Assembly (NCBI GenBank): GCA_023383015.1
Contig: JAHDXW010000014.1
Coordinates: 1 to 64,000 of the forward strand
Length of the DNA: 64,000 nt
Source: Paracoccaceae bacterium
GTDB taxonomy: Bacteria; Pseudomonadota; Alphaproteobacteria; Rhodobacterales; Rhodobacteraceae
Reading direction: 5' to 3'
Under the pieces are notes generated by a model that saw only the letters and a program-made list of their open reading frames with translations, had not been told where the DNA came from and searched no databases. How positions within the stretch are numbered: the stretch's first letter is position 1; each line of letters begins with the position of its first letter. Position numbers and translations under genes: made by a program. Positions 34,997 to 43,878 of this stretch are shown here, piece by piece.

Positions 34997-36619
34997 GTGG
35001 ATGGTTTGGCACAGGCCTGCGATCTCATCATCGTCGGCGGGGGGGTAAACGGTGCCGCCACTTGCCGCGACGCGTCCATGCGCGGCTTGAACACCCTTCT
35101 GCTCGAACGGGGGGACTTCGCCTCCGGAGCCTCCGGCCACAACGGCCGCATGATCCACGGCGGATTGCGCTATCTGGGGAACGGCGACATCGGCCTGGTG
35201 ATCGAGTCCCTGCGTGAGCGCGCCACGCTGCTGGCCATTGCACCGCACTTGGTCTGCCCCTCGACGCTGCTGATCCCGGTCCGGGATGGGGCGCGCCATC
35301 CGGAGTGGATGCTCCGGCTCGGTCTGATGGCGCTCGACGCGCTGGCGCTCTGGCGCTTTCCGCGCCACCGGCGGCTGGATCGGCGCGCGGCACTCGCCCG
35401 CGTGCCGAGCCTGCGCCCCGACGGCCTATCGGCGGGATTCGTCATGCCGGACGCCTACGCCGAATGCGCCGAGCGTCTGACCATCGAGAACCTGCTTGCG
35501 GCCGTCGCCGCCGGAGCGGTGATCCGCAACCACGCGCCGGTCACGCGGATCGAGCCGATCCACGGGGGACAACTGCGCGTGACGTGGCAAGAGGCGGACG
35601 GCGAGAAGGCGGCGACGGCGCCGGTGGTGGTCAACGCCACGGGGGCGTGGACAGATGCCTTCCTGTCGCGGGCCGCCGGCGTCAATTCCGCGCTCATCAC
35701 CAGGGCCAAGGGCTCGTTCATCGTCTTCGAGCCCCGCGACGGCACCCCGCGGGAGGCGGTCTTCGTGGAATCGCCCGCCGACGGCCGCCCGGTCCTTGTC
35801 ACGCCCTGGCAGGGGAACATCCTGGTCGGAACCACCGATGTGGTGATCGAGGGTGCGGCCGACACCGCCGCCACCACCGAGGCGGAGGTCGACTATCTCC
35901 TGGCCGCGCTCGATGAGGCCTTCGTGCCCGGAACCTTCCCCCGGTCCGCCATCTGCTTCACCTATTGCGGCGTGCGCCCGCTGCCCACGGCTGCCGGGCC
36001 GTCGCACCGGATCACCCGCAAGCACGTCATCCACCGCCACCCGGCTCCGCTGAAGGGTCTGATCTCGATATATGGCGGCAAGCTGTCCACATTCCGGAGC
36101 CTCGCCGAGGACGCAACCGATGCCGTCTTCGCGCTCCTGGGCAGGACGTCTCCTCGTTCCATGACGGCGCGCACCCCGCTGCCAGGGGCGTCCGGCGCCG
36201 TCGATGCCGCAGAGGCGTTCGCCCCGCTTGCCGAGGTGACGCGCCGGCGCCTGCAGGCGGTCTACGGCACGCGCGCCGGGCAGGTGGCCGCGCTTGCCCG
36301 CGGCGCCCCGGATCTTGCGGTGGTCGTGGACACCGAGAGCGGTGCCATCGCGGCCGAGTTCGTCCATGCGGTGCGCGTGGAGTTCGCCCAGACGCTGAGC
36401 GACATCCTGCTGCGTCGGACCCTGCTTGCCTACCGTCCTGGCCGGGGAAGGTCGGCGATCGGAACCTTCCGCACCGTGGCCGCCGCCCATCTCGGCTGGA
36501 GCGAAGCGAGAATCGAGGCTGACATCGCCGCCTACGAGGCCCATGTCGCGGCAACAAGCGGCACGCGCTTCCACGCCCCGCCGGCTGCCCGCGGGCCGAT
36601 CCGGGTGGGTGCCGCATGA
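34997..36619 (+). CDS. FAD-dependent glycerol-3-phosphate dehydrogenase-like protein (GlpD/EryB-like)
   Basis: 540 residues. FAD-binding start LIIVGGGVNGAATCRDASMR, then FASGASGHNGRMIHGGLRYL and YCGVRPLP, as in GlpD and EryB. It should oxidise a polyol phosphate (glycerol 3-phosphate or a 4-6-carbon analogue) and pass electrons to quinones at the membrane. Presence in an operon with an FGGY kinase and an aldolase favours a substrate other than plain glycerol. GTG 34997 is the longest start; TTG 35006 has a better-placed AGGTGG and may be the real one. It overlaps the DeoR gene by 4 bases. Confidence 0.85.
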   Translation: MDGLAQACDLIIVGGGVNGAATCRDASMRGLNTLLLERGDFASGASGHNGRMIHGGLRYLGNGDIGLVIESLRERATLLAIAPHLVCPSTLLIPVRDGARHPEWMLRLGLMALDALALWRFPRHRRLDRRAALARVPSLRPDGLSAGFVMPDAYAECAERLTIENLLAAVAAGAVIRNHAPVTRIEPIHGGQLRVTWQEADGEKAATAPVVVNATGAWTDAFLSRAAGVNSALITRAKGSFIVFEPRDGTPREAVFVESPADGRPVLVTPWQGNILVGTTDVVIEGAADTAATTEAEVDYLLAALDEAFVPGTFPRSAICFTYCGVRPLPTAAGPSHRITRKHVIHRHPAPLKGLISIYGGKLSTFRSLAEDATDAVFALLGRTSPRSMTARTPLPGASGAVDAAEAFAPLAEVTRRRLQAVYGTRAGQVAALARGAPDLAVVVDTESGAIAAEFVHAVRVEFAQTLSDILLRRTLLAYRPGRGRSAIGTFRTVAAAHLGWSEARIEADIAAYEAHVAATSGTRFHAPPAARGPIRVGAA

Positions 36620-37431
36620 GCAGCCAGAACCTGCCGAAGGGCGAACGGATCGACCGCATCGCCGATCTTGTTCTCAGGAACGGGGAGGTCGGGCTGGACG
36701 AACTCGTCGCACTGCTCGGCGTCAGCCGGATGACCATCCATCGCGACCTGGAGGTGCTGGAGGCCCGCGGGGTGCTGCGCAAGGTCCGCAATGGTGCCAC
36801 GGCGCGGCCCTCCTCCTCGTTCGAAAGCAACTTCGAGTTCCGGGCGGCGCAGTCGGCGGCAGCGAAGGAGCGGCTGGCGACCCATGCGGCGCGGCTGATC
36901 GAGCCGGGCGACGTGATCCTGCTCGACGAGGCGACGACCCTCCTGCCGATGATCCCGCATCTGGCCGACGTCGAGGGGCTGACGGTCGTGTCGAACTTCC
37001 TGCCGATCCAGGACGCTGTGGCGCGGTTCGAGAACGTCCGGCTGATCGCGCTCAGCGGCGAGTACATCCGCCAGTACCACACCTTCGGCGGGCCGCTCTG
37101 CGAGGCGGCCGTCGGGCAGTTCAGGATCAACCGCTACTTCACCTCGACGACCGCGATCGACCGGAGCGCCGCCTATCACCCGAATTCGCTGATCGCGAGC
37201 ACCAAGAAGGCGATGATGCGGGCGTCAGTTCGCAGCTACCTCCTTGCCGATGCAACGAAGTTCGCCCGGACCGCCCTGCACAAGGTCGCCGACCTCGACG
37301 ACTTCGAACTGATCCTCACCGACGAGCCGCCGCCCCGCGATTGCCGCGACTTCCTGCGGCCGCTGGGCGGGAAGCTGGTGGTCGTCGGCCCGCAGAACCC
37401 TCAGGAACAAGGACCGCTGCCCGGTGCGTGA
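36616..37431 (+). CDS. DeoR-family transcriptional regulator
   Basis: 271 residues. The N-terminal winged helix is of DeoR type (ERIDRIADLVLRNGEVGLDE, LLGVSRMTIHRDLEVLEARG), the C-terminal sensor domain has the sugar-phosphate isomerase-like fold (ANFL-like VVSNFLPIQDA, LIALSGEYIRQYHTFGGPL). DeoR proteins repress until a sugar phosphate binds. ATGA overlap with the preceding gene and an 8-base overlap with the next place it inside the operon it probably controls through GTGATTATCAC. Confidence 0.92.
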   Translation: MSSQNLPKGERIDRIADLVLRNGEVGLDELVALLGVSRMTIHRDLEVLEARGVLRKVRNGATARPSSSFESNFEFRAAQSAAAKERLATHAARLIEPGDVILLDEATTLLPMIPHLADVEGLTVVSNFLPIQDAVARFENVRLIALSGEYIRQYHTFGGPLCEAAVGQFRINRYFTSTTAIDRSAAYHPNSLIASTKKAMMRASVRSYLLADATKFARTALHKVADLDDFELILTDEPPPRDCRDFLRPLGGKLVVVGPQNPQEQGPLPGA

Positions 37432-38833
37432 CCTCACGGAAATCCTTGGCGCCCTGCCTGCCGGCCGGATCTCGCTCGGCGAAGGCTGCATCGCCGCCCA
37501 TAGCTACGATGCCTGGCCGGTTGCGGTGAAATGGCGTCAGCAGGGCAAGCAGCCCTGCCGCCCGGATGCCGTGGCGCGGCCGCGCACGACCGAGGAAGTG
37601 GCAGCGCTGCTCGGGGCCTGCAATGCGGCAGGAATCCCGGTGACACCGTGGGGCCTCGGCTCCTCGGTGGTCGGTGCGCCACTGACCGAGGCGGGCGGGG
37701 TCGTCGTGGACCTTTCGGAGATGACGGACACCCTGGCCGTCAGCGAGGACGACCTCGTGGTGACGGTGCAGGCCGGCAAGCGCGGCGACGTGCTGGAAGG
37801 TGAACTCAATGCCATGGGCTTCACCCTCAACCATTCGCCTCAGTCGCTCGATCGCTCGACCGTCGGCGGCTGGGTCGCAACCCGCGCCACCGGCCAGCTC
37901 TCGTCGCTTTACGGCGGCATCGAGGACCAGCTCATCGCGATCCGGGTGGTTCTGCCGGACGGCCGCATCGTCCAGACCCGGCGGACTCCGCGGGCGGCCA
38001 TCGGGCTCGACACCAAGAGCGTCTTCATCGGCTCGGAGGGCACGCTCGGCATCGTCACCGAGGTGACGACCCGTATCTTTCCGCTGAAGCCCTGGCGCCG
38101 GCTCGAGACGGTGGAGTTCGGCGACGTGGACGCGGGCCTCGCGGCGATGCGGGCGATCACCCGGGCGGGGCTGAAGCCGTTCCTGGTGCGCTTCTATGAT
38201 GTCGACGAGGCCCGCCATGCGATGCGCGATCCTGGCTACGAGCGGTGCGTGATGTTCCTGGGCTTCGAGGGGATACGGCTGCTTGCCGAGGCCGAGCACG
38301 CCCTGGTCACGGACCTCTGCGTCGAGTGCGGCGGCCGGCCCGTGGGCTCGGCCGGGGCAGAGGGCTGGATGGGGCGCCGCTATGACTTCTCGGCCATCGA
38401 GAACGTGCTGGCCGACCCGGGAGGCGTCGCCGAGACCATCGAGGTCTCGGATTTCTGGAGCGGTATCGGCGGCACATACCTGGCCCTGAAGGCGGCGCTC
38501 GCGCCCTTCGCCGACGAGGTCCTGTGCCATTTCTCGCATGTCTACGCGCAGGGCACGTCCCTTTACGTCATCCTGATCGGGCGGGCGGCAGACGCGGCCG
38601 CGGCCGAGGTCCGGCTGCGCGAGATCTGGGACACGGCGATGCGTGTCTGCCTCGAGCGCGGGGCGGCGATCTCGCACCACCACGGGGTCGGCCTCGCCCG
38701 CCGCGGTTTCGTGGAGCGCGACCAGGGCAGCGCGATGATCGTCAACCGGGCGGTCAAGCAGGCCCTCGACCCCAACAACATCATGAACCCCGGCAAGCTC
38801 GGCTATGCGGCCCGGCCGGCAAGCGAGGACTGA
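37424..38833 (+). CDS. FAD-binding oxidase of the VAO/AGPS type
   Basis: 469 residues from GTG 37424. PCMH-type FAD domain (PDAVARPRTTEEVAALLGAC, TPWGLGSSVVG, STVGGWVATRATGQLSSLYG, SVFIGSEGTLGIVTE) and a cap domain with ISHHHGVGLAR and NNIMNPGKLG. The triple histidine followed by Gly is characteristic of alkyl-dihydroxyacetone-phosphate synthase relatives and some 2-hydroxyacid oxidases. In this operon it more likely oxidises a hydroxy acid or hydroxyaldehyde product. No signal peptide. Confidence 0.85.
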   Translation: MRDLTEILGALPAGRISLGEGCIAAHSYDAWPVAVKWRQQGKQPCRPDAVARPRTTEEVAALLGACNAAGIPVTPWGLGSSVVGAPLTEAGGVVVDLSEMTDTLAVSEDDLVVTVQAGKRGDVLEGELNAMGFTLNHSPQSLDRSTVGGWVATRATGQLSSLYGGIEDQLIAIRVVLPDGRIVQTRRTPRAAIGLDTKSVFIGSEGTLGIVTEVTTRIFPLKPWRRLETVEFGDVDAGLAAMRAITRAGLKPFLVRFYDVDEARHAMRDPGYERCVMFLGFEGIRLLAEAEHALVTDLCVECGGRPVGSAGAEGWMGRRYDFSAIENVLADPGGVAETIEVSDFWSGIGGTYLALKAALAPFADEVLCHFSHVYAQGTSLYVILIGRAADAAAAEVRLREIWDTAMRVCLERGAAISHHHGVGLARRGFVERDQGSAMIVNRAVKQALDPNNIMNPGKLGYAARPASED

Positions 38834-38836
38834 GGA

Positions 38837-39646
38837 ATGGATTCCCGGACCGGAAAGAGAATTCGCCTGGCGCGGCTGTTCAACCAGAAAAGCGGCAACG
38901 CGCTGCTCGTGGCCTATTCGCACGGTGTCGTCATGGGCCCGCTGCCCGGGATGATGACGCTGGCCGAGATGGATGCGGCCTGCGCGGCGATGTCCGAGGT
39001 GGACGGGCTGATGGTGTCGCCCGGGATGCTGACGCACCTCGAGGCCCACTTCATCGGCCGCCACCGGCCGGCGCTGATGGTGCACATGGACTACCAGAGC
39101 TACGTCCGCGAGGTCCTGCCCTACGACCACGGCGGCACCGCGGCGCTGGCCAGCGTCGAACAGGCGCTGGCGGCAGGCGCCGATGGCATCATGACCTATC
39201 TCTATGTCGGCCACCCAGATGCCGAGGTCGAGAAGCTCGAGATCGAGCGCAATGCGCGCATCGCCCGTGAGTGCGAGCGACTTGGGGTGGTGCTGATGGT
39301 CGAGGCGCTGAGCGCGCGCCTGCGCCGCCACCCCGAAGACCGCACCGACATCGCCGTCCAGACGCTTGGCTGCCGGATCGCCGCCGAGCTGGGCGCCGAC
39401 ATCGTCAAGGCGTTCTATCCGGGCTCGCTGGCCAAGGTGACCGAAATGGCGCGCACCTGCCCGGTGCCGCTGCTGCTGGCCGGCGGGGCGAAGGCGGCCA
39501 ACCCCGAGGAGGCCTATGGCAACGCCTCCGACGCGATCCGTGCCGGGGCCCGCGGGCTTGTCTTCGGGCGCAACATCTTCGAGGCCGTGGACGTGCGCGC
39601 GACCGTCCGGCGCTACCGCGAGATCGTCCACGGGGATGCGGCCTGA
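38837..39646 (+). CDS. DhnA/LsrF-type class I aldolase
   Basis: 269 residues, TIM barrel of the DeoC/DhnA (class I fructose-bisphosphate aldolase, LsrF) group. The probable Schiff-base lysine lies in ELGADIVKAFYPG, with VLMVEAL and LLLAGGAKAANPEEAYG forming neighbouring strands and the phosphate site. It should cleave a ketose phosphate or thiolyse a related phospho-sugar. LsrF itself works on phosphorylated autoinducer-2. It lies 3 bases after the FAD oxidase and before the FGGY kinase, consistent with kinase-then-cleavage chemistry. Confidence 0.85.
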   Translation: MDSRTGKRIRLARLFNQKSGNALLVAYSHGVVMGPLPGMMTLAEMDAACAAMSEVDGLMVSPGMLTHLEAHFIGRHRPALMVHMDYQSYVREVLPYDHGGTAALASVEQALAAGADGIMTYLYVGHPDAEVEKLEIERNARIARECERLGVVLMVEALSARLRRHPEDRTDIAVQTLGCRIAAELGADIVKAFYPGSLAKVTEMARTCPVPLLLAGGAKAANPEEAYGNASDAIRAGARGLVFGRNIFEAVDVRATVRRYREIVHGDAA

Positions 39647-39675
39647 AGGCGCCGGGTGCGGGGGGGAGTGGCGGG

Positions 39676-41196
39676 ATGCGATACGTCATCGGGCTGGACA
39701 TGGGATCGGGCAGCATCCGCGCCGGCGCCTTCGGACTGGACGGACGGGTGGCGGCGATGGCCGCCCGCCCCTCGGTCAGCGCCACGCCCGACCCCGCGCG
39801 GCCCGACCACATCGTCTGGCCGCACGCCGCGGTCTGGGAGGCGGCCGCCGCCGTCCTGCGCGAGGCCTGCGCCGCCCTTCCGGCCGGCAGCGACATCCTT
39901 GGCGTCGCGGTCGCCACGCTCGGGATGGACGGGCTGCCGGTCGGCCACGACGGCGCGCCGCTCTACGACTTCATCGCCTGGACCGACGGGCGCTGCAAAC
40001 CCCACTTCGACGCCTGGGCGCGCGACTTCGGCGAGGAACGCCAGTTCCTCGCCACCGGTACCCCGGCGCGCAGCTTCAGCACGCTCTTCCGCCTGCAGTG
40101 GATGGCCGACCATCACCCCGAGATCATGGCCCGGACGCGGAAGTGGGTGCTGATGGGCGACTTCATCAACTTCCGCCTCTGCGGAGAGCTGGCGACCGAC
40201 CTCTCGATGGCCGCCTGCACGCTGCTCTACGACCCTGCGGCGGGCCGCTGGCACGAGGGGATCGCGGCGGCTGCCGGGGTGGACACCCGGCTCATGTGCA
40301 CGCCGCGTCCGGCCGGCACCGTCCTCGGCCGCGTCACCGCCGCGGCGGCCGCGGCGACCGGCCTGCCGGCCGGCACGCCGGTAATCCTGGGCGGGCACGA
40401 CTATCTCTGCGGCGCGCTGCCGGTCGGCGGGCACCGCCCGGGCACCGTCGTCAACGTCGGCGGCACCTGGGACATCATCCAGGCCACCCTGCCCGCGTTC
40501 AGCCTGCCTGAGGCCGCGGTCGGCACCGGCTGGACGATCGAGCCGCATGTCGCCCCTGGCCTGTTCTCGGCCTTCGGGGCCGCCATCGGCGGTGCGGTCA
40601 CGGCGTGGTTCCGGCGCGCCTTCGCGCCCGACCTCGACGACGCCGCCTTCGCCGCGCTTGCTACCCGCGCCGCCGCCGCCGGGGCAAGCGGGGGCGTGCT
40701 GTTCCTGCCGCATCTGGCCGGCGCGACCGGCCCGGTCGTCGACCCCGACGCCGCCGGGGCGTTCATCGGCCTGCGCCCGGGCCACGGCCGGGCAGAGCTT
40801 CTTGCCGCCGTCTTCGAGGGGCTGAACCTGCAGACGCGGGAGATCCTCGCCTCGGCGACGGCCTTCGGCCTTGCCCCCGAGCAGCTGGTGTTCGTCGGCG
40901 GCAGCTCGCGCAACCCCGGGCTGGTGCAGGCCAAGGCCGACGCGCTTGGCCTGCCCGTCGAGGTGCCCGATGTGGCCGAGACCACCGCGCTTGGTGCGGC
41001 GCTTCTCGCCGCGCTCGGCGCCGGCGCCTTCGCCGGCATCGACGAGGCGGTGGACGCGATGCGCCCGGCCACCAGCCGCACCCTGCCCGACCCCGGCCGG
41101 GCGGGCCACTGCGCCGACCGGCTGGCCCTGTTCAGAGCGGGCTTCACAGCCCTGAGGAACGTTCACGCCGCCCTTGCCCGCGCTGGCGCAGCGTAG
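39676..41196 (+). CDS. FGGY-family carbohydrate kinase
   Basis: 506 residues from ATG 39676. ATP-dependent sugar or polyol kinase: phosphate-1 loop GLDMGSGSIRAGAFGLDG, catalytic Asp probably in VILGGHDYLCGAL, and VGGTWD plus the adenosine motif VFVGGSSRNPGLVQ. FGGY enzymes phosphorylate glycerol, xylulose, erythritol, autoinducer-2 and others; the active-site pattern does not tell which. An open frame extending far upstream is an artefact. With the GlpD-like and aldolase genes it gives a kinase, dehydrogenase, aldolase route. Confidence 0.9.
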   Translation: MRYVIGLDMGSGSIRAGAFGLDGRVAAMAARPSVSATPDPARPDHIVWPHAAVWEAAAAVLREACAALPAGSDILGVAVATLGMDGLPVGHDGAPLYDFIAWTDGRCKPHFDAWARDFGEERQFLATGTPARSFSTLFRLQWMADHHPEIMARTRKWVLMGDFINFRLCGELATDLSMAACTLLYDPAAGRWHEGIAAAAGVDTRLMCTPRPAGTVLGRVTAAAAAATGLPAGTPVILGGHDYLCGALPVGGHRPGTVVNVGGTWDIIQATLPAFSLPEAAVGTGWTIEPHVAPGLFSAFGAAIGGAVTAWFRRAFAPDLDDAAFAALATRAAAAGASGGVLFLPHLAGATGPVVDPDAAGAFIGLRPGHGRAELLAAVFEGLNLQTREILASATAFGLAPEQLVFVGGSSRNPGLVQAKADALGLPVEVPDVAETTALGAALLAALGAGAFAGIDEAVDAMRPATSRTLPDPGRAGHCADRLALFRAGFTALRNVHAALARAGAA

Positions 41197-41262
41197 TCGC
41201 GGCGACATCCGAGTGACCACGACGAAAGCCCGACAGGGCCCATCATCAGGAGGGAGGAAGAC

Positions 41263-42273
41263 ATGAAGAGACTCTTGGCGGCAGCCGTCCTTGCTATGGC
41301 TGCAGCGCCGGCCGTCGCCGACGACACGCCCTTCCGCGGCAGCGAGGAGGACAGGTACTACATGATCACCTTCGTGTCCGGGGTCGAGTACTGGTTCCCG
41401 GTCTACGAGATGATGAAGCAGGCCGGCCAGCAGCTTGGCGTCGACACCGTCTACACCGGCACGCCGGAATACGACGTGACCAAGCAGCTTGCGGTGTTCG
41501 AGCAGGTCCTGGCACAGAACCCGAAGGGCATCCTGATCGCGCCCATGAACCCCGAGCCGTTCATCGAGCCGATCAACCGTGCAGCCGAGATGGGAATCCC
41601 CGTCGTCACCTTCGGTGCCGATTCCCCGAACTCCAAGCGCACCGCCTATGTCACATCTGACAACATCCGCGAGGGGATCATCGCCGCCGATGCCATCGCC
41701 GAGGCGATGGGCGGCAGCGGCGAGTACGCCGTGCTCGAGAACCCCGGCCAGGACAACCACGACCGGCGCATCGCCGCCTTCATCGGCCGGATGGACGAGA
41801 AATGGCCGGGCATGCGGCTCGTCGGCCGCGCCGCCTCGAACCAGGACCCGACCAAGGCCTACAACGCGGTCCTCAGCATGGCCCAGGCCAACCCCAACCT
41901 CGGCGCGGTGTTCATGCCCGAGGCGAGCTCGGCCCTCGGCGCCGCCCAGGCCGCGCAGGAACTCGGCACCGGGATCAAGATCATGCTGACCGACGTCAAT
42001 GGCAAGATCCTCGACATGATCAAGGCTGGCGAGGTCTTCGGATCGCTGAACCCCAACCAGGGCGTGCAGGGCTACCTCGGCATGCTGATGCTCTATCTGG
42101 CGGCCAACCGGGCGCTGATCGACCCGATGAACGACACCGCTATGACCGGCGAGAACCCCTTCGGTGGCATCCTGATCGACAACGGGCTGACGGTGGTGAC
42201 GGCCGAGAACGCCGACTACTTCCGCTGGGACGCCTATCTTGCCAGGCGCGGGACGCAAGGGATCAAGGAGTAG
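41263..42273 (+). CDS. Sugar ABC transporter periplasmic binding protein (ribose/LsrB type)
   Basis: 336 residues with a Sec signal peptide (MKRLLAAAVLAMAAAPAVAD, cleavage probably after AVA). The mature protein has the periplasmic-binding-protein-1 fold of ribose, xylose and LsrB proteins (KGILIAPMNPEPFIEPINRA, IPVVTFGADSPNSKRTAYV, GSLNPNQGVQGYLG). AGGAGGGAGG precedes the ATG. The ligand is unknown; the kinase and GlpD-like genes suggest a polyol or small sugar. A strong hairpin follows the stop codon. Confidence 0.92.
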   Translation: MKRLLAAAVLAMAAAPAVADDTPFRGSEEDRYYMITFVSGVEYWFPVYEMMKQAGQQLGVDTVYTGTPEYDVTKQLAVFEQVLAQNPKGILIAPMNPEPFIEPINRAAEMGIPVVTFGADSPNSKRTAYVTSDNIREGIIAADAIAEAMGGSGEYAVLENPGQDNHDRRIAAFIGRMDEKWPGMRLVGRAASNQDPTKAYNAVLSMAQANPNLGAVFMPEASSALGAAQAAQELGTGIKIMLTDVNGKILDMIKAGEVFGSLNPNQGVQGYLGMLMLYLAANRALIDPMNDTAMTGENPFGGILIDNGLTVVTAENADYFRWDAYLARRGTQGIKE

Positions 42274-42290
42274 GACGCGGCTGAAGCATC

Positions 42291-42319
42291 GCGGCGGGGG
42301 CGGCGCTCGCCCCCGCCGC
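42291..42319 (+). promoter_or_regulatory. 12-bp perfect hairpin after the sugar-binding-protein gene
   Basis: GCGGCGGGGGCG (42291-42302) pairs perfectly with CGCCCCCGCCGC (42308-42319) around GCGCT. No T-run follows. It probably protects the upstream mRNA or partly stops transcription before the ATPase and permease genes. Confidence 0.7.
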
Positions 42320-42342
42320 AGGCCCGCCGCACGGGACGCGAC

Positions 42343-43878
42343 ATGGCACCGACCGAACCGATCCTGCGCCTGCGCAACATCTGCAAGAGCTTCGGCCGGA
42401 TCGAGGTTCTGCGGGATGTCACCCTTGACGTGCATGCCGGCGAGATCCACGCGCTTGCGGGCGAGAACGGTGCAGGCAAGTCGACGCTGATGAACATCAT
42501 CGGCGGCATCCACCAGCCGACCTCGGGCGAGATCGTCCTGCGCGGCGCGCAGGCCGAGATCCGCAGTCCGCTGGACGCTCAGGACCACGGCATCTCGCTC
42601 GTCCATCAGGAGATCGCCCTCTGCCCCGACGTCACGGTGGCCGAGAACGTCATGATGTCGAGCATCGCACGAAGCCGCGCCCCCTTCGTCAACCGGGCGC
42701 GCATCCGCCGGCAGGCCGCCGAAACCTTGCGCCTGCTTACCGACATCGAGCCCGACACGATCCTCGGCAAGCTGTCGATCTCCAACCAGCAGCTGGTCGA
42801 GATCTGCCGTGCGCTGAATTCGGATTGCGACATCCTGATCCTGGACGAGCCGACCGCCGCCCTGACCCAGTCCGAGGCCGATGCGCTGTTCGCCATCCTC
42901 CGCCAGTTGCGTGCCAAGGGGATGGCGATCATCTACATCAGCCACCGGATGTCTGAGATCTACGGCCTCTGCGACCGCATCACGATCCTGCGCGACGGGC
43001 GGCTGATCTCCACCGACCCGGTCAGCGCGATCAGCCCCGGCGAGGTCGTCCACCGCCTCATCGGGCGACGGCTTGACGCGATGTACCCAGCAAAGGCGGC
43101 AGTTGCGGGCGGGGACGTCCTGCTCAGCGCCCGCGACCTCTCCGACGGCCGCAAGGTGCGCGGCGTCGGCTTCGACCTGAGGAAGGGCGAGATCCTCGGC
43201 ATCGCCGGGCTGATCGGGTCGGGACGCACCGAACTTCTGGAGATGATCTGCGGGCTGAGGCCCCGCGTGGCTGGAACGGTCAGCCTGGAGGGCGGCGAGG
43301 GCTTCGCCCCGGCGCTCTACGCGCGATCGGTCAGCCGCGGCGTTGTCTACCTGTCGGAGGACCGCAAGACCAACGGCTCCTTCCAGACGCTGCCGATCGC
43401 CTTCAACATCTCCTCGCTGCGGCTGTCGCAGGTCGCCACCCGGCTTGGCCTCGTCAACCGGCGCAAGGAGGCGGCGCAGGCGCTCGCGCTTGGCCGCCGG
43501 CTGAACCTGCGCTCGGCCGGCATCCACCAGAACGTCTCCGAACTCAGCGGCGGCAACCAGCAGAAGGTGGCGATCGCCAAGCTCCTGTCGGTCGATCCGC
43601 GGATCGTCCTGCTCGACGAGCCGACCCGCGGGATCGACGTCGGCGCCAAGGCCGAGATCCACGCGCTCTTGCGCGAACTGGCCACCGCGGGCGTCGGCGT
43701 CATCGTCGTATCATCCGAACTCAGCGAGGTGATCGGGCTCTGCGACCGGGTTCTCGTGCTTGCCGAGGGCCGGCTGTCCGGCATGCTGGAAGGCGAGGAA
43801 CTCACCGAGGGCAATGTCGTCCGGCTGGCGGCCGGGCCTGCCCGCCCAACCCGCAATGACGAGGCCCGCCGTGGATAG
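42343..43878 (+). CDS. Sugar ABC transporter ATP-binding protein, two ABC domains (RbsA type)
   Basis: 511 residues with tandem ABC domains. The first has Walker A GENGAGKST, signature LSISNQQLVEI, Walker B ILILDEPTAALT and H-loop SHR. The second has degenerate GLIGSGRTE, signature LSGGNQQKVAIAK and Walker B IVLLDEPTRGIDVG. This asymmetry is normal for RbsA/XylG/LsrA. It partners one permease gene, which must act as a homodimer. Its stop lies within the first codons of the permease gene. Confidence 0.95.
   Translation: MAPTEPILRLRNICKSFGRIEVLRDVTLDVHAGEIHALAGENGAGKSTLMNIIGGIHQPTSGEIVLRGAQAEIRSPLDAQDHGISLVHQEIALCPDVTVAENVMMSSIARSRAPFVNRARIRRQAAETLRLLTDIEPDTILGKLSISNQQLVEICRALNSDCDILILDEPTAALTQSEADALFAILRQLRAKGMAIIYISHRMSEIYGLCDRITILRDGRLISTDPVSAISPGEVVHRLIGRRLDAMYPAKAAVAGGDVLLSARDLSDGRKVRGVGFDLRKGEILGIAGLIGSGRTELLEMICGLRPRVAGTVSLEGGEGFAPALYARSVSRGVVYLSEDRKTNGSFQTLPIAFNISSLRLSQVATRLGLVNRRKEAAQALALGRRLNLRSAGIHQNVSELSGGNQQKVAIAKLLSVDPRIVLLDEPTRGIDVGAKAEIHALLRELATAGVGVIVVSSELSEVIGLCDRVLVLAEGRLSGMLEGEELTEGNVVRLAAGPARPTRNDEARRG

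Noticed and set aside
34997-36619. Simple aerobic glycerol utilisation (glpD)
   Set aside because: No glycerol facilitator or Ugp transporter; ribose-type importer, aldolase and AGPS-like oxidase point to a different polyol or sugar.
39613-43662. 1349-codon open frame on the minus strand
   Set aside because: It runs antisense across the aldolase, kinase, binding-protein and ATPase genes, all of which have strong family matches. Long antisense frames are expected at this GC content.
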